64,000 nt of DNA from Fictibacillus enclensis (GCF_001457035.1 NZ_KQ758618.1:682001-746000), one strand, 5' to 3'. Positions 44,955 to 54,480 are shown, numbered from the stretch's first letter. A program made the numbers and translations. The notes: a model not told the origin generated them from the sequence alone.

Positions 44955-46271
44955 GTGGCTACCAAACATGAACAAATTATTGAATACATCGAATCCCTTG
45001 AAATCGGCTCCAAAATTTCTGTACGGCAGATCGCCAAAGCGCTTTCCGTAAGTGAGGGCACTGCCTACAGAGCCATTAAAGAAGCTGAGAATCAAGGTGT
45101 GGTCAGCACAATTGAACGTGTTGGAACCATCCGTATTGAGCGGAAATTGAAGGAAAATATTGAAAAACTGACCTTTGCCGAGGTGGTTAACATTGTGGAC
45201 GGCCAGGTGCTCGGCGGCAGAGAGGGATTACATAAAACACTAAACAAATTTGTCATCGGCGCGATGAAGCTGGATGCCATGATGAGATACGTGGATCCGG
45301 GAAGCCTCCTGATTGTCGGTAACCGTGAAAACGCCCATGAATTGGGACTGAACTCCGGGGCAGCTGTACTCATAACTGGAGGGTTTGATACAACAGATGA
45401 AGTGAAACGGCTGGCGGATTCCCTGAAACTTCCTGTTATTTCTTCGAGCTATGACTCCTTCACCGTGGCGACCATGATCAACAGGGCGATTTATGACCAG
45501 CTTATCAAAAAGGAAATCGTACTCGCTTCGGATATACTGATACCGGCAGAAAAGACCCACCTGCTCACCACGTCAGATAACGTGGAAAAATGGTACGAAC
45601 TCAATCAGAAAACACAGCATAGCCGTTATCCGGTCATTGACAGCCAGATGAAAGTGGTTGGCATCGTAACGTCAAAAGACATCATTGGTATGGAGCGGTC
45701 TTTAATGATCGATAAGGTCATGACCCGCTCACCCATTACGGTCACTCATAAAACGTCTGTTGCTTCCTGCGCTCATATTATGATTTGGGAGGGCATTGAG
45801 CTACTGCCAGTGGTGAACAACGCACAGAAGCTGCTCGGGATTTTGACGCGGCAGGATGTATTGAAATCCATGCAAATGATCCAGAAACAGCCTCAGGTCG
45901 GGGAAACCTTTGACGATTTGATTACCGCCTCCATTACGGAAGTCAAAGACGGACAAGCTCCAAGATACAAGTTCGGGGTTACCCCGCAAATGACCAACTA
46001 CCTCGGGACCGTTTCATACGGCGTCATGACAACCCTTGTTATTGAAGGAGCCAGCCGCGCCCTAAGAAAGATTAAAAAAGGGGACATCGTGGTTGAGAAC
46101 CTGACGTTTTATTTTATCAAACCTGTGCAGATGGAAAGTACGATCGAAATCGTTCCGCGCGTACTCGAAGTCAGCCGGAAGTTCGGAAAAGTGGATGTGG
46201 AATTGTATCATGAGGGTGCAGTCGTGGGTAAAGCCCTTTTGCTTGCCCAGTTGATCGGACATCGCTCCTAA
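44955..46271 (+). CDS. ytoI: HTH-DRTGG-CBS-hotdog protein YtoI
   Basis: The 438-residue product has an N-terminal winged-helix-like domain (SVRQIAKALSVSEGTAYRAIKEAE), a DRTGG domain (about 70-190), a CBS pair (about 195-310; VMTRSPITVTHKTS) and a C-terminal hotdog-thioesterase-like domain (about 330-435). This is the unusual YtoI architecture of bacilli; the function is unknown, though CBS and DRTGG domains suggest nucleotide sensing. I prefer the GTG at 44955 (VATKHEQI, GGTGG before it); a GTG three codons upstream is the alternative. It converges on ytpI. Confidence 0.88.
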   Translation: MATKHEQIIEYIESLEIGSKISVRQIAKALSVSEGTAYRAIKEAENQGVVSTIERVGTIRIERKLKENIEKLTFAEVVNIVDGQVLGGREGLHKTLNKFVIGAMKLDAMMRYVDPGSLLIVGNRENAHELGLNSGAAVLITGGFDTTDEVKRLADSLKLPVISSSYDSFTVATMINRAIYDQLIKKEIVLASDILIPAEKTHLLTTSDNVEKWYELNQKTQHSRYPVIDSQMKVVGIVTSKDIIGMERSLMIDKVMTRSPITVTHKTSVASCAHIMIWEGIELLPVVNNAQKLLGILTRQDVLKSMQMIQKQPQVGETFDDLITASITEVKDGQAPRYKFGVTPQMTNYLGTVSYGVMTTLVIEGASRALRKIKKGDIVVENLTFYFIKPVQMESTIEIVPRVLEVSRKFGKVDVELYHEGAVVGKALLLAQLIGHRS

Positions 46272-46274
46272 CGA

Positions 46275-46316
46275 AAAAACGGCTCAGGATCATCATCCGC
46301 TGAGCCGCTTTTTATA
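46275..46316. terminator. Bidirectional terminator between ytoI and ytpI
   Basis: CGGCTCAG and CTGAGCCG form a perfect stem with AAAAAA before and TTTTT after it. Confidence 0.88.
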
Positions 46317-46619
46317 TTAAGACTGTGCGTTTTGTGCTTCTTCTATGGCCAAAGGCAGAAAATGCTTGTACATTTTATAGCCCTTAACCAATAAAAACAA
46401 GCCGTAAACAGAAAAAATGATAGCAATCCAAAGCTGGATTTTATCTTCGACCATGGTGAACTCGTTCAAACCGAATGAAAGCAAGAAGATACCAAGTGCC
46501 ATTTTGGCTTTGGTACCAATCCAGTTTTTTTCATAAACAGCTCTGGAACGGACTTCTTTTACTTTATAAAAAATGTAAAATGAAAGAGAAACTACAATCA
46601 GGATAACAAATAACGGCAT
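46317..46619 (-). CDS. ytpI: YtpI family small membrane protein
   Basis: A 100-residue protein with three hydrophobic segments (about 2-18, 41-58 and 65-85) and the characteristic ending GYKMYKHFLPLA. This is the YtpI family, conserved in bacilli, function unknown. The ATG start follows GGAGGTTAGTAGACAT; six upstream codons with a TTG are rejected because they contain the ribosome site. It is divergent from nrnA. Confidence 0.85.
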   Translation of the reverse strand: MPLFVILIVVSLSFYIFYKVKEVRSRAVYEKNWIGTKAKMALGIFLLSFGLNEFTMVEDKIQLWIAIIFSVYGLFLLVKGYKMYKHFLPLAIEEAQNAQS

Positions 46620-46715
46620 ATGTCTACTAACCTCCAAGTTCGTTGTCCATCTCCATTGTAATGGTTGATGAGAAGAATTGCCATATGGTTAGTCAAAGAA
46701 AAGGGAGAGAATTCT

Positions 46716-47666
46716 ATGAAAGACGCTATTCTTGAAACGATCAAAAGCTACAATAAAATCGTCATCCACCGCCATATCCGTCCGGACCCTGATGCGCTTG
46801 GTTCCCAGGGTGGACTTGGAGCCATTTTAAAAGCCAGTTTTCCAGAAAAAGAGATTTACCTGGTGGGGGAAGAAGATCGAGCATTAACGTTTTTGGTGCA
46901 AATGGATCAGATTACTGATGATACCTATAACGGTGCGCTTGTGATTGTATGTGATACGGCAAATTCCCCTCGAATCAGTGATCAGCGATACTCGCTCGGC
47001 GACAAACTGATTAAAATTGATCATCATCCCAATGAAGAGCCATATGGTGACCTTGTCTGGGTGGATACCAGTGCCAGTTCTGTCAGTCAGATGATTTTCG
47101 AGTGGTTCGAGCATGAAAAAGAAAATGGTCTGATTCTGAACAAAGAGGCTGCCCGGTTGTTGTTTGCGGGTATAGTAAGTGATACCGGACGATTTTTATA
47201 CCGGAATACTACAGACAGAACTTATTATGCCGCAGGAGAGCTTGTGAGGAAAGGAATTCCAACAGGCGAAATCTTTGAAAATCTGTATAAAGTGAAAGAA
47301 AGTACGGCGAGATTGAATGGCTATGTTCTTCAAAATTTTACTGTGATTGACGGCATCGCCGGTTACATTCATCTTGAGAAGGAGACGCTCGAAGAGTACG
47401 GCGTAAGTGTGAGTGAAGCCTCCCAGCTCGTGAACGCGTTTGCCAATGTGGAGGGAATTGTGGCGTGGGTGTTTTTTGTTGATGAACCCAATCAGATTCG
47501 TGTCCGCCTTCGCTCAAAAGGTCCGGTGATCAATCGATTGGCAATGAAATACAACGGCGGCGGCCACCCGATGGCTTCAGGAGCAACGGTTTACAGTGAA
47601 GAAGAAACAAAACAAGTTGTTTCCGATTTGGTAGAACTGTGCAAAGAGTTTGTAACGGGCCGCTAA
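46716..47666 (+). CDS. nrnA: Oligoribonuclease / pAp phosphatase NrnA (DHH family)
   Basis: A 316-residue DHH-DHHA1 phosphoesterase. Metal motifs: RHIRPDPDALGSQ, VCDTANSPR, KIDHHPN and GIVSDTGRFLY; the DHHA1 substrate motif is GGGHPMASGA. NrnA degrades short RNA oligomers to mononucleotides and hydrolyses 3'-phosphoadenosine 5'-phosphate, linking RNA turnover with sulfur assimilation. The start at MKDAILET follows AAGGGAGAGAATTCT; an upstream ATG in frame is not preceded by a ribosome site. Confidence 0.94.
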   Translation: MKDAILETIKSYNKIVIHRHIRPDPDALGSQGGLGAILKASFPEKEIYLVGEEDRALTFLVQMDQITDDTYNGALVIVCDTANSPRISDQRYSLGDKLIKIDHHPNEEPYGDLVWVDTSASSVSQMIFEWFEHEKENGLILNKEAARLLFAGIVSDTGRFLYRNTTDRTYYAAGELVRKGIPTGEIFENLYKVKESTARLNGYVLQNFTVIDGIAGYIHLEKETLEEYGVSVSEASQLVNAFANVEGIVAWVFFVDEPNQIRVRLRSKGPVINRLAMKYNGGGHPMASGATVYSEEETKQVVSDLVELCKEFVTGR

Positions 47667-47686
47667 ACCAGCAGGATGACATAAAG

Positions 47687-47746
47687 AAAAAACAGCTCGA
47701 TGCAACTGCCCCTGGTAACAGGTCAGCAGTTCAACGGCTGTTTTTT
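47687..47746. terminator. Terminator downstream of nrnA
   Basis: AAAAAACAGC and GCTGTTTTTT enclose an inner stem AACTGC / GCAGTT and CCTG / CAGG, making a long stepped hairpin usable from both sides. Confidence 0.8.
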
Positions 47747-47772
47747 GTTTGCTATGCACGCATTTAAATCCA

Positions 47773-47955
47773 TTAGGATTTCTCGGGAATAAACCAGGAG
47801 CCAAGGTCTGTTGTGTCTTCGTGAACAGGAATATTCAGCTTCATCAGTTCTTTTTTGATGAGTTCTGCCACTTCTTTTGTTTCTGCAAAAGCAGAAAAGC
47901 CATTCTGGATTTTTTTGACTTGTTCGCGAGCGATTTCTTTACGGTTAATAATCAA
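47773..47955 (-). CDS. Small soluble protein of unknown function
   Basis: A 60-residue product, mixed charge, predicted mainly helical with a short strand region (VHEDTTDLGSWFIPEKS at the end). No membrane segment. The start is TTG, eight bases after GGGGGT. I do not recognise the family, though small genes of this kind occur between ytrI and nrnA in bacilli. It is on the same strand as ytrHI, 121 bases downstream of ytrI, and ends before the nrnA terminator. Confidence 0.6.
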   Translation of the reverse strand: MIINRKEIAREQVKKIQNGFSAFAETKEVAELIKKELMKLNIPVHEDTTDLGSWFIPEKS

Positions 47956-48076
47956 GCGAAATACCCCCTATTCATTCTTGCTTTCTTTTATTGTAAACAA
48001 TCCGGTATGAAAAAGCCAACAGATTATTTGAATTGTCAAAAAACAGGAAATACGAATTATTTTTGGGATGAGCAGA

Positions 48077-48580
48077 TTATCCTTCGGGAATGATTTTTAT
48101 GTGAACCTCGAGTGTCGTGAACAAAAAAAGATAAGTAACAATGACTTTGTAGCTTTCGCCGTCGACTTCATACCCTTTGTTTTCAATAGCCTTGTAAAGG
48201 AGCATACGGGTTTTATCGACGGATTCAATATCTTCACCGAGGAGGTTTTCCAGCTGATCCTGTACGGATTCTGATATTTCGTAGACTTTGAGCTGCGGCA
48301 GTCTGAGTGTATCATTGTTCGTTACGTATACTTTTATTTTCTGAACCCTTAATTGCTTTTCGTTTTCCTCATTGCTTTTTTCATAGGTATCTTTCCATTG
48401 GGCGATTTGTTCTTTAAGGTCAGCGATATGGGACGCTTGATTCTTGATGGTGCTGACATAATGTTCTACCGTCAGCCCATACTGTATTAAAAAGAAGACC
48501 CATCCCAGTATAATTCCAAGCATCATCCCGGCAAAAAAGCGCTGATATCCTTTTCGGTTAAAAAAAGGGGGGATTCTCAT
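48077..48580 (-). CDS. ytrI: Sporulation membrane protein YtrI
   Basis: A 167-residue protein with one N-terminal membrane segment (about 14-34, FFAGMMLGIILGWVFFLIQYG), a coiled-coil-like stretch (about 40-80, IADLKEQIAQWKDTYEKSNEE) and an alpha/beta C-terminal part. It matches YtrI of B. subtilis, a mother-cell membrane protein needed for efficient sporulation. It starts one base after ytrH, so the two form an operon. Confidence 0.88.
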   Translation of the reverse strand: MRIPPFFNRKGYQRFFAGMMLGIILGWVFFLIQYGLTVEHYVSTIKNQASHIADLKEQIAQWKDTYEKSNEENEKQLRVQKIKVYVTNNDTLRLPQLKVYEISESVQDQLENLLGEDIESVDKTRMLLYKAIENKGYEVDGESYKVIVTYLFLFTTLEVHIKIIPEG

Positions 48581-48581
48581 C

Positions 48582-48911
48582 TCAGTTCAGATTCTCCTGT
48601 GTCAGCCATTGCAAAAGAAGCATGGCGGTATTGGCTCCGGCCATGGCGATAAAGATGATAATCAGCTGTTTAATGATTTCGTAGGTTGCACCATTTAAAA
48701 AGCTTCGTTCAAAATTCGTAATGGTGTCAAACGTACCTCCCATTGCAGCCACGATGGCCCAGATTTTCAGTTTTTTTGCAAGATCCACTGTCTCCATGAG
48801 AGGGGCTTTCCCTACCAGGAAGGCGGCGAGGCCGCCGATAATGGCGCCACCGAGAATGACGCCGAAAGCGATAAAAAAGGTAATGATAATACTCGAAAGA
48901 AACTCTCTCAC
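48582..48911 (-). CDS. ytrH: Sporulation membrane protein YtrH
   Basis: A 109-residue protein with three hydrophobic segments (about 5-33, 43-62 and 80-103) and Gly-rich first helix GVILGGAIIGGLAAFLVG. It matches YtrH, part of the SigE-controlled ytrHI operon in B. subtilis. GTG start after AGGAGGAGTGAC. Divergent from dnaE with 118 bases between the starts. Confidence 0.88.
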   Translation of the reverse strand: MREFLSSIIITFFIAFGVILGGAIIGGLAAFLVGKAPLMETVDLAKKLKIWAIVAAMGGTFDTITNFERSFLNGATYEIIKQLIIIFIAMAGANTAMLLLQWLTQENLN

Positions 48912-48934
48912 ACGTCACTCCTCCTTTTTTATTA

Positions 48935-48963
48935 TTATTATGGACACGCTCTGCCGAATATGC
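48935..48963 (-). promoter_or_regulatory. Candidate SigE promoter of ytrHI
   Basis: On the minus strand GCATATT, 14 bases, CATAATAA, close to the SigE consensus (KMATATT, 14-15 bases, CATACAHT), 24 bases ahead of ytrH. Confidence 0.55.
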
Positions 48964-49029
48964 TTATTTTCTAAAGGAGGCACGGATGTACTATAATAGA
49001 AGACAAATGAGCGATAAGGAAGTGATGCA

Positions 49030-52000
49030 ATGACATTTGTTCCGTTGCATATACATACAGAATACAGTCTGCTTGAAAGTTCCAGTCGCCTGAATTCCCT
49101 GGTGAACCGCGCAAAAGAGCTCGGGTACAAAGCGCTGGCGATTACGGACAAGCTGAATATGTACGGGGTGATCCCCTTTTATAAAGCCTGTAAAAAGCAG
49201 GGCATTAAGCCGATCGTTGGCGTTGAGGTCACCATTCTTTTAAACCCGGTGTTCGATACAAGAAAAAGACCGGAAACCGGCAAGCTGCTTCTTTATGCAC
49301 GAAATGAAGAAGGCTATATGAATCTTTTGAAAATCAGCACAAAGCTGATGAAAGACCCGGCTTCTTTTCCAAGTCTGCAAAAAGATGTGTTGAGCGCAAA
49401 TAAAGAGGGGCTGCTCCTCATCTCTTCCGGAACTGAAGGAGAAGTGCAGCAGCTGATTCTCCAGGGAGAAAAGGAGAGAGCGAGGGAAGTTTGCCGGCTT
49501 TATCAAAGCTGGTTTGGTCCACACGTTTACCTCGGGGTGGAAGACCATGGAACCGGGAAAGAAAAAAATATCAATTTTGAGATGGAGCAGCTCTCCAAAG
49601 AGGAAAACATTCCACTTACCGCTGCACATGAAATCTATTATGTGAAACCGGAAGAAGCGGAATCGCAGGAGGTGCTGCTCTGTATTAAAAACGGTCAGAA
49701 GCTTGGGGATTCGGATAGGGAAATGCTCCCAACCGATGAGTTTTACCTGCTGTCACCCGATGAGATGGAAACCCGGTTCAGCCACCTTCCAGATGCTTTG
49801 GCTGCCTCAGAAAAAATTGCGTCTGAGTGCAATGTCGATCTTGTATTCAATCAGCAGTTGATTCCTAAATATCCGCTGCCCGAAGGAACAGCATCCACCG
49901 ACTACCTGAAGACGATTTGCCTGAAAGGCGCGGCTGCCCGATATGGGGAACCAGATGCCAGAGTTCTTGAACGGCTGGACTATGAGCTCGACATTATCCG
50001 GAAAATGAAATTTGATGATTATTTTTTAATTGTCTGGGATTTTATGAGATTTGCACATCGTTCCGGCATGATCACAGGACCCGGACGAGGGTCGGCGGCA
50101 GGCTCGCTTGTCGCTTATGTGCTCTATATTACCGAAGTGGACCCTATTGAGCATGATCTGCTATTTGAACGATTTCTTAATCCGGAACGTGTAACCATGC
50201 CGGATATCGATATTGATTTTCCGGATGTTCGAAGAGATGAAGTGCTTCAATATGTGAAAGAGAAATACGGAGAAGAACGGGTCGCTCAAATCATCACGTT
50301 TGGAACCCTCGCGGCCAAAGCGGCAATCCGTGATACGGCCCGGGTGCTTAACCTCCCGGGGAATCTGGTGGACTCGGTTTCCAAACAAATTCCCTCACGC
50401 CCGGGTATGACACTGGCACGGGCAACAGAAGAGTCGTTTGGGCTGCAAAAGCTGATGAATGAAAATCCGACTGTGAAAAAACTGATGGACGTGGCTGCTA
50501 CGCTTGAAGGCTTGCCGCGCCACGCTTCCACACATGCAGCCGGGGTAATCATAAGCGGTCGGCCACTTACGCATTATACTCCCCTGCAAACCGGGCATGA
50601 AGGCATATCTCTTACACAGTACAGCATGGAATGGCTTGAGGAGATCGGATTGCTTAAAATGGATTTTCTCGGCTTGCGAAATTTAACGTTGCTGGAGCAA
50701 ATCTGCACGCTCGTTGAAAAAGGTACAGGAACGACCGTCCATCTGGGCAGCATTCCGTTTGATGATAAGGCAACCTTTGAAATGTTGGGCAAAGGCGATA
50801 CAACAGGGATTTTCCAGCTGGAATCTGACGGAATGCGAAGAGTCCTGCAGCAGCTGAAGCCAACGGAATTTGAAGATATTGTCGCCGTGAACGCGCTTTA
50901 CCGGCCGGGCCCAATGCAGAATATTCCGGATTATATTGAGGGGAAGCATGGGACGCGAAAGGTACAATACCGGCATCCGGATCTTGAACCCATTCTAAAA
51001 CCAACCTATGGCGTTATTGTGTATCAGGAACAGATCATGAAAATCGCCTCAAAAATGGCAGGCTTTTCTTTGGGTGAAGCCGACCTGCTGCGACGGGCCG
51101 TAAGTAAAAAGAAGCGGGATGTGCTCGATCGGGAAAGAGAGCATTTTGTTAAAGGCTGTCTTGATCATGGGCATGACCAGGAGACGGCGAACGGCCTTTA
51201 TGATCTCATCGTCCGGTTTGCTGATTATGGATTTAACAAAAGCCATGCGGTCGCATATAGTGTTATCGCGTATCAGCTGGCCTATTTGAAAGCCAATTAT
51301 CCGCTTTACTTCATGGCGGCTTTGTTGTCCAGTGTAACGGGAAATCCTGAAAAAATTGAACAGTACCGGAAAGAATGTACAGAAAAGAAGATACAGGTGC
51401 TTCCGCCCTCGATCCGACACAGCTTTCTCCATTTTACTGTGGAAGGAGATTGTGTTAGATTTGGTCTGTTGTGCATAAAAAATGCAGGTTATCAAGCAAT
51501 CAAGCACTTGATTGAAGCAAGGAGCAAGCATCCGTTCACTGATTTGTTCGATGTTTGTGCTTATTCGCCCGCCAGGCTGGTGAATAAGCGGACACTTGAA
51601 TCCCTGATTTTTGCCGGAGCATTCGATGATTTTGGACAGGATAGGGCTTGTCTTCTGGCTACTCTGGACCGGGCCATTGAGTATGGAGAAAAAATTCAGG
51701 CGTACCGGGAAGAAAATCAGATACAGCTGTTTGGGGAACACGACAGCGTAGAGAAGCCCGGCTATGTAGAAGTGCCTCCGTTCAAGGAGCCGGAACGTCT
51801 GAAGTTCGAGCATGAAGCCCTTGGCTTTTACCTTAGCGGCCATCCGCTGAAAAAGTTTCAGCGCATAATGGAACAGTATGGGCTCCTTTCCATCAGTGAA
51901 GCGTCAAACACCCCGGCGAAGTCCAATGTGCGCCTTGGCGTCATGATCACGAAGGTAAGAGCGATTAAAACAAAAAAGGGAGACCTGATGGCTTTTATTT

Positions 52001-52419
52001 CGGGAAGTGATGAATCGGGAGAAATGGAATTTGTGGCTTTCCCGAATGCCTATAAAACCTATCATGACCTTTTTCAAAAAGGAGCTTTCCTCTTGATTGA
52101 GGGAACCATGGAGGAAAAGAGCGGGTCAAGGCAGGTTTTGATTAATAAAGCCAGCCTCCTTTCGGACGTCAGTGAAAGAAAGCAGCCTTCCGGGGAACAA
52201 ATTTTGTATCTCAAACTTCAAAAGAACCTTTCTCCGGCCGTGCTGAGCCAATTAAAAGCAAGGCTGAATACGAGCCGGGGAGAAGCCCGGGTGATTCTGT
52301 ATTATGAACAGGATCGAAAAAGCATGAAGCTGGCACAGTCAGTCGCTCCAACCCATGAATTTTTGTCAGAAATCAGGGGGCTGATTGGTGCAGAAAACGT
52401 GGTGTTAAAAGGAAGGTAA
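49030..52419 (+). CDS. dnaE: DNA polymerase III alpha subunit DnaE
   Basis: A 1129-residue C-family replicative polymerase. Parts in order: PHP domain (HIHTEYSLLESS at residues 7-18), palm with GPGRGSAAGSLVAY and the catalytic aspartates in MPDIDIDFPDVRRDEV (about 395-410), fingers, tandem HhH region and an OB-fold near the C terminus (about 970-1050). It lacks the exonuclease insert of PolC, so it is the DnaE type that extends RNA primers on the lagging strand. ATG follows AAGGAAGTGATGCA. No clear terminator follows. Confidence 0.97.
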   Translation: MTFVPLHIHTEYSLLESSSRLNSLVNRAKELGYKALAITDKLNMYGVIPFYKACKKQGIKPIVGVEVTILLNPVFDTRKRPETGKLLLYARNEEGYMNLLKISTKLMKDPASFPSLQKDVLSANKEGLLLISSGTEGEVQQLILQGEKERAREVCRLYQSWFGPHVYLGVEDHGTGKEKNINFEMEQLSKEENIPLTAAHEIYYVKPEEAESQEVLLCIKNGQKLGDSDREMLPTDEFYLLSPDEMETRFSHLPDALAASEKIASECNVDLVFNQQLIPKYPLPEGTASTDYLKTICLKGAAARYGEPDARVLERLDYELDIIRKMKFDDYFLIVWDFMRFAHRSGMITGPGRGSAAGSLVAYVLYITEVDPIEHDLLFERFLNPERVTMPDIDIDFPDVRRDEVLQYVKEKYGEERVAQIITFGTLAAKAAIRDTARVLNLPGNLVDSVSKQIPSRPGMTLARATEESFGLQKLMNENPTVKKLMDVAATLEGLPRHASTHAAGVIISGRPLTHYTPLQTGHEGISLTQYSMEWLEEIGLLKMDFLGLRNLTLLEQICTLVEKGTGTTVHLGSIPFDDKATFEMLGKGDTTGIFQLESDGMRRVLQQLKPTEFEDIVAVNALYRPGPMQNIPDYIEGKHGTRKVQYRHPDLEPILKPTYGVIVYQEQIMKIASKMAGFSLGEADLLRRAVSKKKRDVLDREREHFVKGCLDHGHDQETANGLYDLIVRFADYGFNKSHAVAYSVIAYQLAYLKANYPLYFMAALLSSVTGNPEKIEQYRKECTEKKIQVLPPSIRHSFLHFTVEGDCVRFGLLCIKNAGYQAIKHLIEARSKHPFTDLFDVCAYSPARLVNKRTLESLIFAGAFDDFGQDRACLLATLDRAIEYGEKIQAYREENQIQLFGEHDSVEKPGYVEVPPFKEPERLKFEHEALGFYLSGHPLKKFQRIMEQYGLLSISEASNTPAKSNVRLGVMITKVRAIKTKKGDLMAFISGSDESGEMEFVAFPNAYKTYHDLFQKGAFLLIEGTMEEKSGSRQVLINKASLLSDVSERKQPSGEQILYLKLQKNLSPAVLSQLKARLNTSRGEARVILYYEQDRKSMKLAQSVAPTHEFLSEIRGLIGAENVVLKGR

Positions 52420-52423
52420 TGTC

Positions 52424-52451
52424 TTTACAGCTTGCCTTCATCTGTTATAAT
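52424..52451 (+). promoter_or_regulatory. SigA promoter in front of ytsJ
   Basis: TTTACA (52424-52429), 16 bases, TATAAT (52446-52451). The expected start is near 52458. Confidence 0.65.
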
Positions 52452-52462
52452 AAATAGGTCAA

Positions 52463-52479
52463 TGGTGGTCTGACCACCA
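52463..52479 (+). promoter_or_regulatory. Perfect operator for a FadR-type GntR regulator
   Basis: TGGTGGTC-T-GACCACCA is an odd palindrome with perfect 8-bp arms. Its centre TGGTCTGACCA is the classical FadR-subfamily half-site pair (TGGT-N3-ACCA). It lies at about +6 to +22 of the promoter just upstream, and a FadR-type regulator is encoded two genes down, so autorepression of the cluster is likely. Confidence 0.75.
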
Positions 52480-52586
52480 AAAAAGGCTGATAAAATATAC
52501 TGGATATTTGCACCGCTTTGAAACAGACATTGCTTCACCAATTCTTTTTACGCTAACTTAATTCATTAAAATTAGGAGATGAACGG

Positions 52587-53825
52587 ATGTCTATATTACG
52601 AGAAGAAGCACTGCACATGCACAGAGTAAACAAAGGGAAACTGGAATCAACTCCTAAAGTTCCGGTAAGAAATGCAAAGGATTTAAGCCTTGCGTATTCT
52701 CCGGGAGTCGCAGAACCATGCAAAGATATCTATGATGACAAATCCAAGGTCTACGAATATACCATGAAGGGCAATACTGTTGCTGTAGTTTCCGACGGAA
52801 CCGCTGTTCTTGGACTGGGCAACATCGGACCGGAAGCGGCCATGCCTGTTATGGAAGGAAAAGCTGTTCTTTTTAAGAGCTTTGCCGGTGTGGATGCGTT
52901 CCCGATCTGCCTGAATACAACGGATATCGATAAAATTGTTGAAACGGTTAAGCTGCTCGAGCCTACCTTTGGCGGAGTTAACCTGGAAGACATTGCGGCT
53001 CCAAATTGCTTTTTGATAGAAGAACGATTGAAAAAAGAGACGAATATCCCTATTTTTCATGATGACCAGCACGGCACGGCAATCGTTACACTTGCAGGCC
53101 TTGTTAATGCTTTGAAGCTCTCAAACCGTCAGATGTCTGAGATCAAGGTTGTAGTGAATGGGGCAGGTGCTGCCGGAATCGCTATCATTAAGCTTTTGGA
53201 CCGCTTTGGTGTAAAAGACATTGTAATGTGCGATACTAAGGGTGCGATTTATGAAGGTCGTCCGTTTGGCATGAACAGCGTAAAAAGCGAGGTTGCTAAA
53301 TTCACCAACCGCTCCAAAAAGGAAGGAACCCTTCAGGAAGTCATCGCCGGCACCGATTTGTTCATCGGCGTGTCAGTTGAAGGGGCATTAACGGAGGAAA
53401 TGGTTCGCTCCATGAATGAAAACCCGATCATCTTCGCCATGGCGAATCCTACGCCTGAAATTATGCCTCGAAATGCGAGAGAAGCAGGAGCTATGGTTAT
53501 TGGGACTGGCCGTTCCGATTTTCCAAACCAGGTAAATAACGTACTTGCTTTTCCGGGGATTTTCCGAGGTGCTCTTGATGTCCGGGCAACCCACATCAAT
53601 GAAGAGATGAAGATCGCTGCGGTGCATGCCATTGCGAACCTTGTGGCAGAATCAGAACTGAATCCTGATTATGTAATTCCGGCACCATTTGATCCACGTG
53701 TAGCACCAGCAGTTGCCGCAGCAGTGGCAAAAGCGGCTATGGAAACTGGTGTTGCCAGAATCAAAGCGGATCCCGAAAAAATCGCTGAAAAAACCATGCA
53801 GCTTTCATTGATTGGTAAGGAATAA
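52587..53825 (+). CDS. ytsJ: NAD(P)-dependent malic enzyme
   Basis: A 412-residue malic enzyme that converts malate to pyruvate and CO2. Motifs: SLAYSPGVAEPC, VSDGTAVLGLGNIGPEAAMPVMEGK, the metal site FHDDQHGTAIV and the nucleotide loop VVNGAGAAGIAI. YtsJ of B. subtilis is the major, NADP-linked malic enzyme, and could supply NADPH for the fatty acid synthesis started by the accDA products encoded downstream. A FadR-type regulator gene follows 25 bases later. ATG after AGGAGATGAACGG. Confidence 0.95.
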   Translation: MSILREEALHMHRVNKGKLESTPKVPVRNAKDLSLAYSPGVAEPCKDIYDDKSKVYEYTMKGNTVAVVSDGTAVLGLGNIGPEAAMPVMEGKAVLFKSFAGVDAFPICLNTTDIDKIVETVKLLEPTFGGVNLEDIAAPNCFLIEERLKKETNIPIFHDDQHGTAIVTLAGLVNALKLSNRQMSEIKVVVNGAGAAGIAIIKLLDRFGVKDIVMCDTKGAIYEGRPFGMNSVKSEVAKFTNRSKKEGTLQEVIAGTDLFIGVSVEGALTEEMVRSMNENPIIFAMANPTPEIMPRNAREAGAMVIGTGRSDFPNQVNNVLAFPGIFRGALDVRATHINEEMKIAAVHAIANLVAESELNPDYVIPAPFDPRVAPAVAAAVAKAAMETGVARIKADPEKIAEKTMQLSLIGKE

Positions 53826-53850
53826 GCGATTCTCGAGGGAGGCTGGACAG

Positions 53851-54480
53851 TTGTCAGGCACATCTGAAAAGGTCTATGTTGAGATCATAAAAAAGATTAA
53901 ATCCATTATTGAAGAAGACGATCTGCAAGCCGGTGATAAACTTCCGTCGGAGCGAGAGCTTACAGACCGCCTGCATGTTGGGCGCTCCTCTGTAAGAGAG
54001 GCGTTGCGTTCACTTGAGCTTCTGGGGCTTATTGAAACCCGCAGAGGTGAAGGGACGTTTATAAAGCCTGCCACGGGCCACCGGCTTGTGGAGGTTCTTG
54101 CTTCTTTTATTTTGCACGATCAAAAGGCCAGGCAGGATCTTCTGGAAACCAAGTCTATTATTATCAGAGATTGTATAGAATTAGCTGTACAGAGAGTTCG
54201 TCCAGAGGATATTGAGTACCTGAATGTCCTCATCCGGGAGATCGAACGCACGGAGCATGACAGAGATGTGCAGCAGCTGATTCTCCGGTTTCAGGAATCT
54301 GTCATCAAATTATGCAATAATCATTTGCTGTACAGGCTGTGGGTTGAGTTATCAGACTACGGACTGTCAGTTCATCAACATTCATTTCTTCTTCATTCAG
54401 GGGAATGCTCGCAACTATTGGAGCACTTAAAGAACGGGGACAGCAAGAATGTAATTCAGCTAATGTCACAGACGATGTGA
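53851..54480 (+). CDS. FadR/GntR-family transcriptional regulator
   Basis: The 209-residue protein has a GntR winged helix (about residues 5-72; [43 protein letters not shown], given here by its ends) and a helical FCD-type ligand domain. It sits between ytsJ and accD, apparently in one operon, facing acetyl-CoA carboxylase genes; I infer it senses a metabolite of malate, pyruvate or acyl metabolism. A perfect FadR-type operator stands at the head of the cluster. The C-terminal domain is somewhat short and one metal-binding His pattern is not clear. The start is TTG after GGGAGGCTGGACAG; an upstream ATG overlaps ytsJ. Confidence 0.88.
   Translation: MSGTSEKVYVEIIKKIKSIIEEDDLQAGDKLPSERELTDRLHVGRSSVREALRSLELLGLIETRRGEGTFIKPATGHRLVEVLASFILHDQKARQDLLETKSIIIRDCIELAVQRVRPEDIEYLNVLIREIERTEHDRDVQQLILRFQESVIKLCNNHLLYRLWVELSDYGLSVHQHSFLLHSGECSQLLEHLKNGDSKNVIQLMSQTM

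Noticed and set aside
51049-51843. 264-codon minus-strand frame inside dnaE
   Set aside because: Shadow of dnaE; no ribosome site and no family resemblance.
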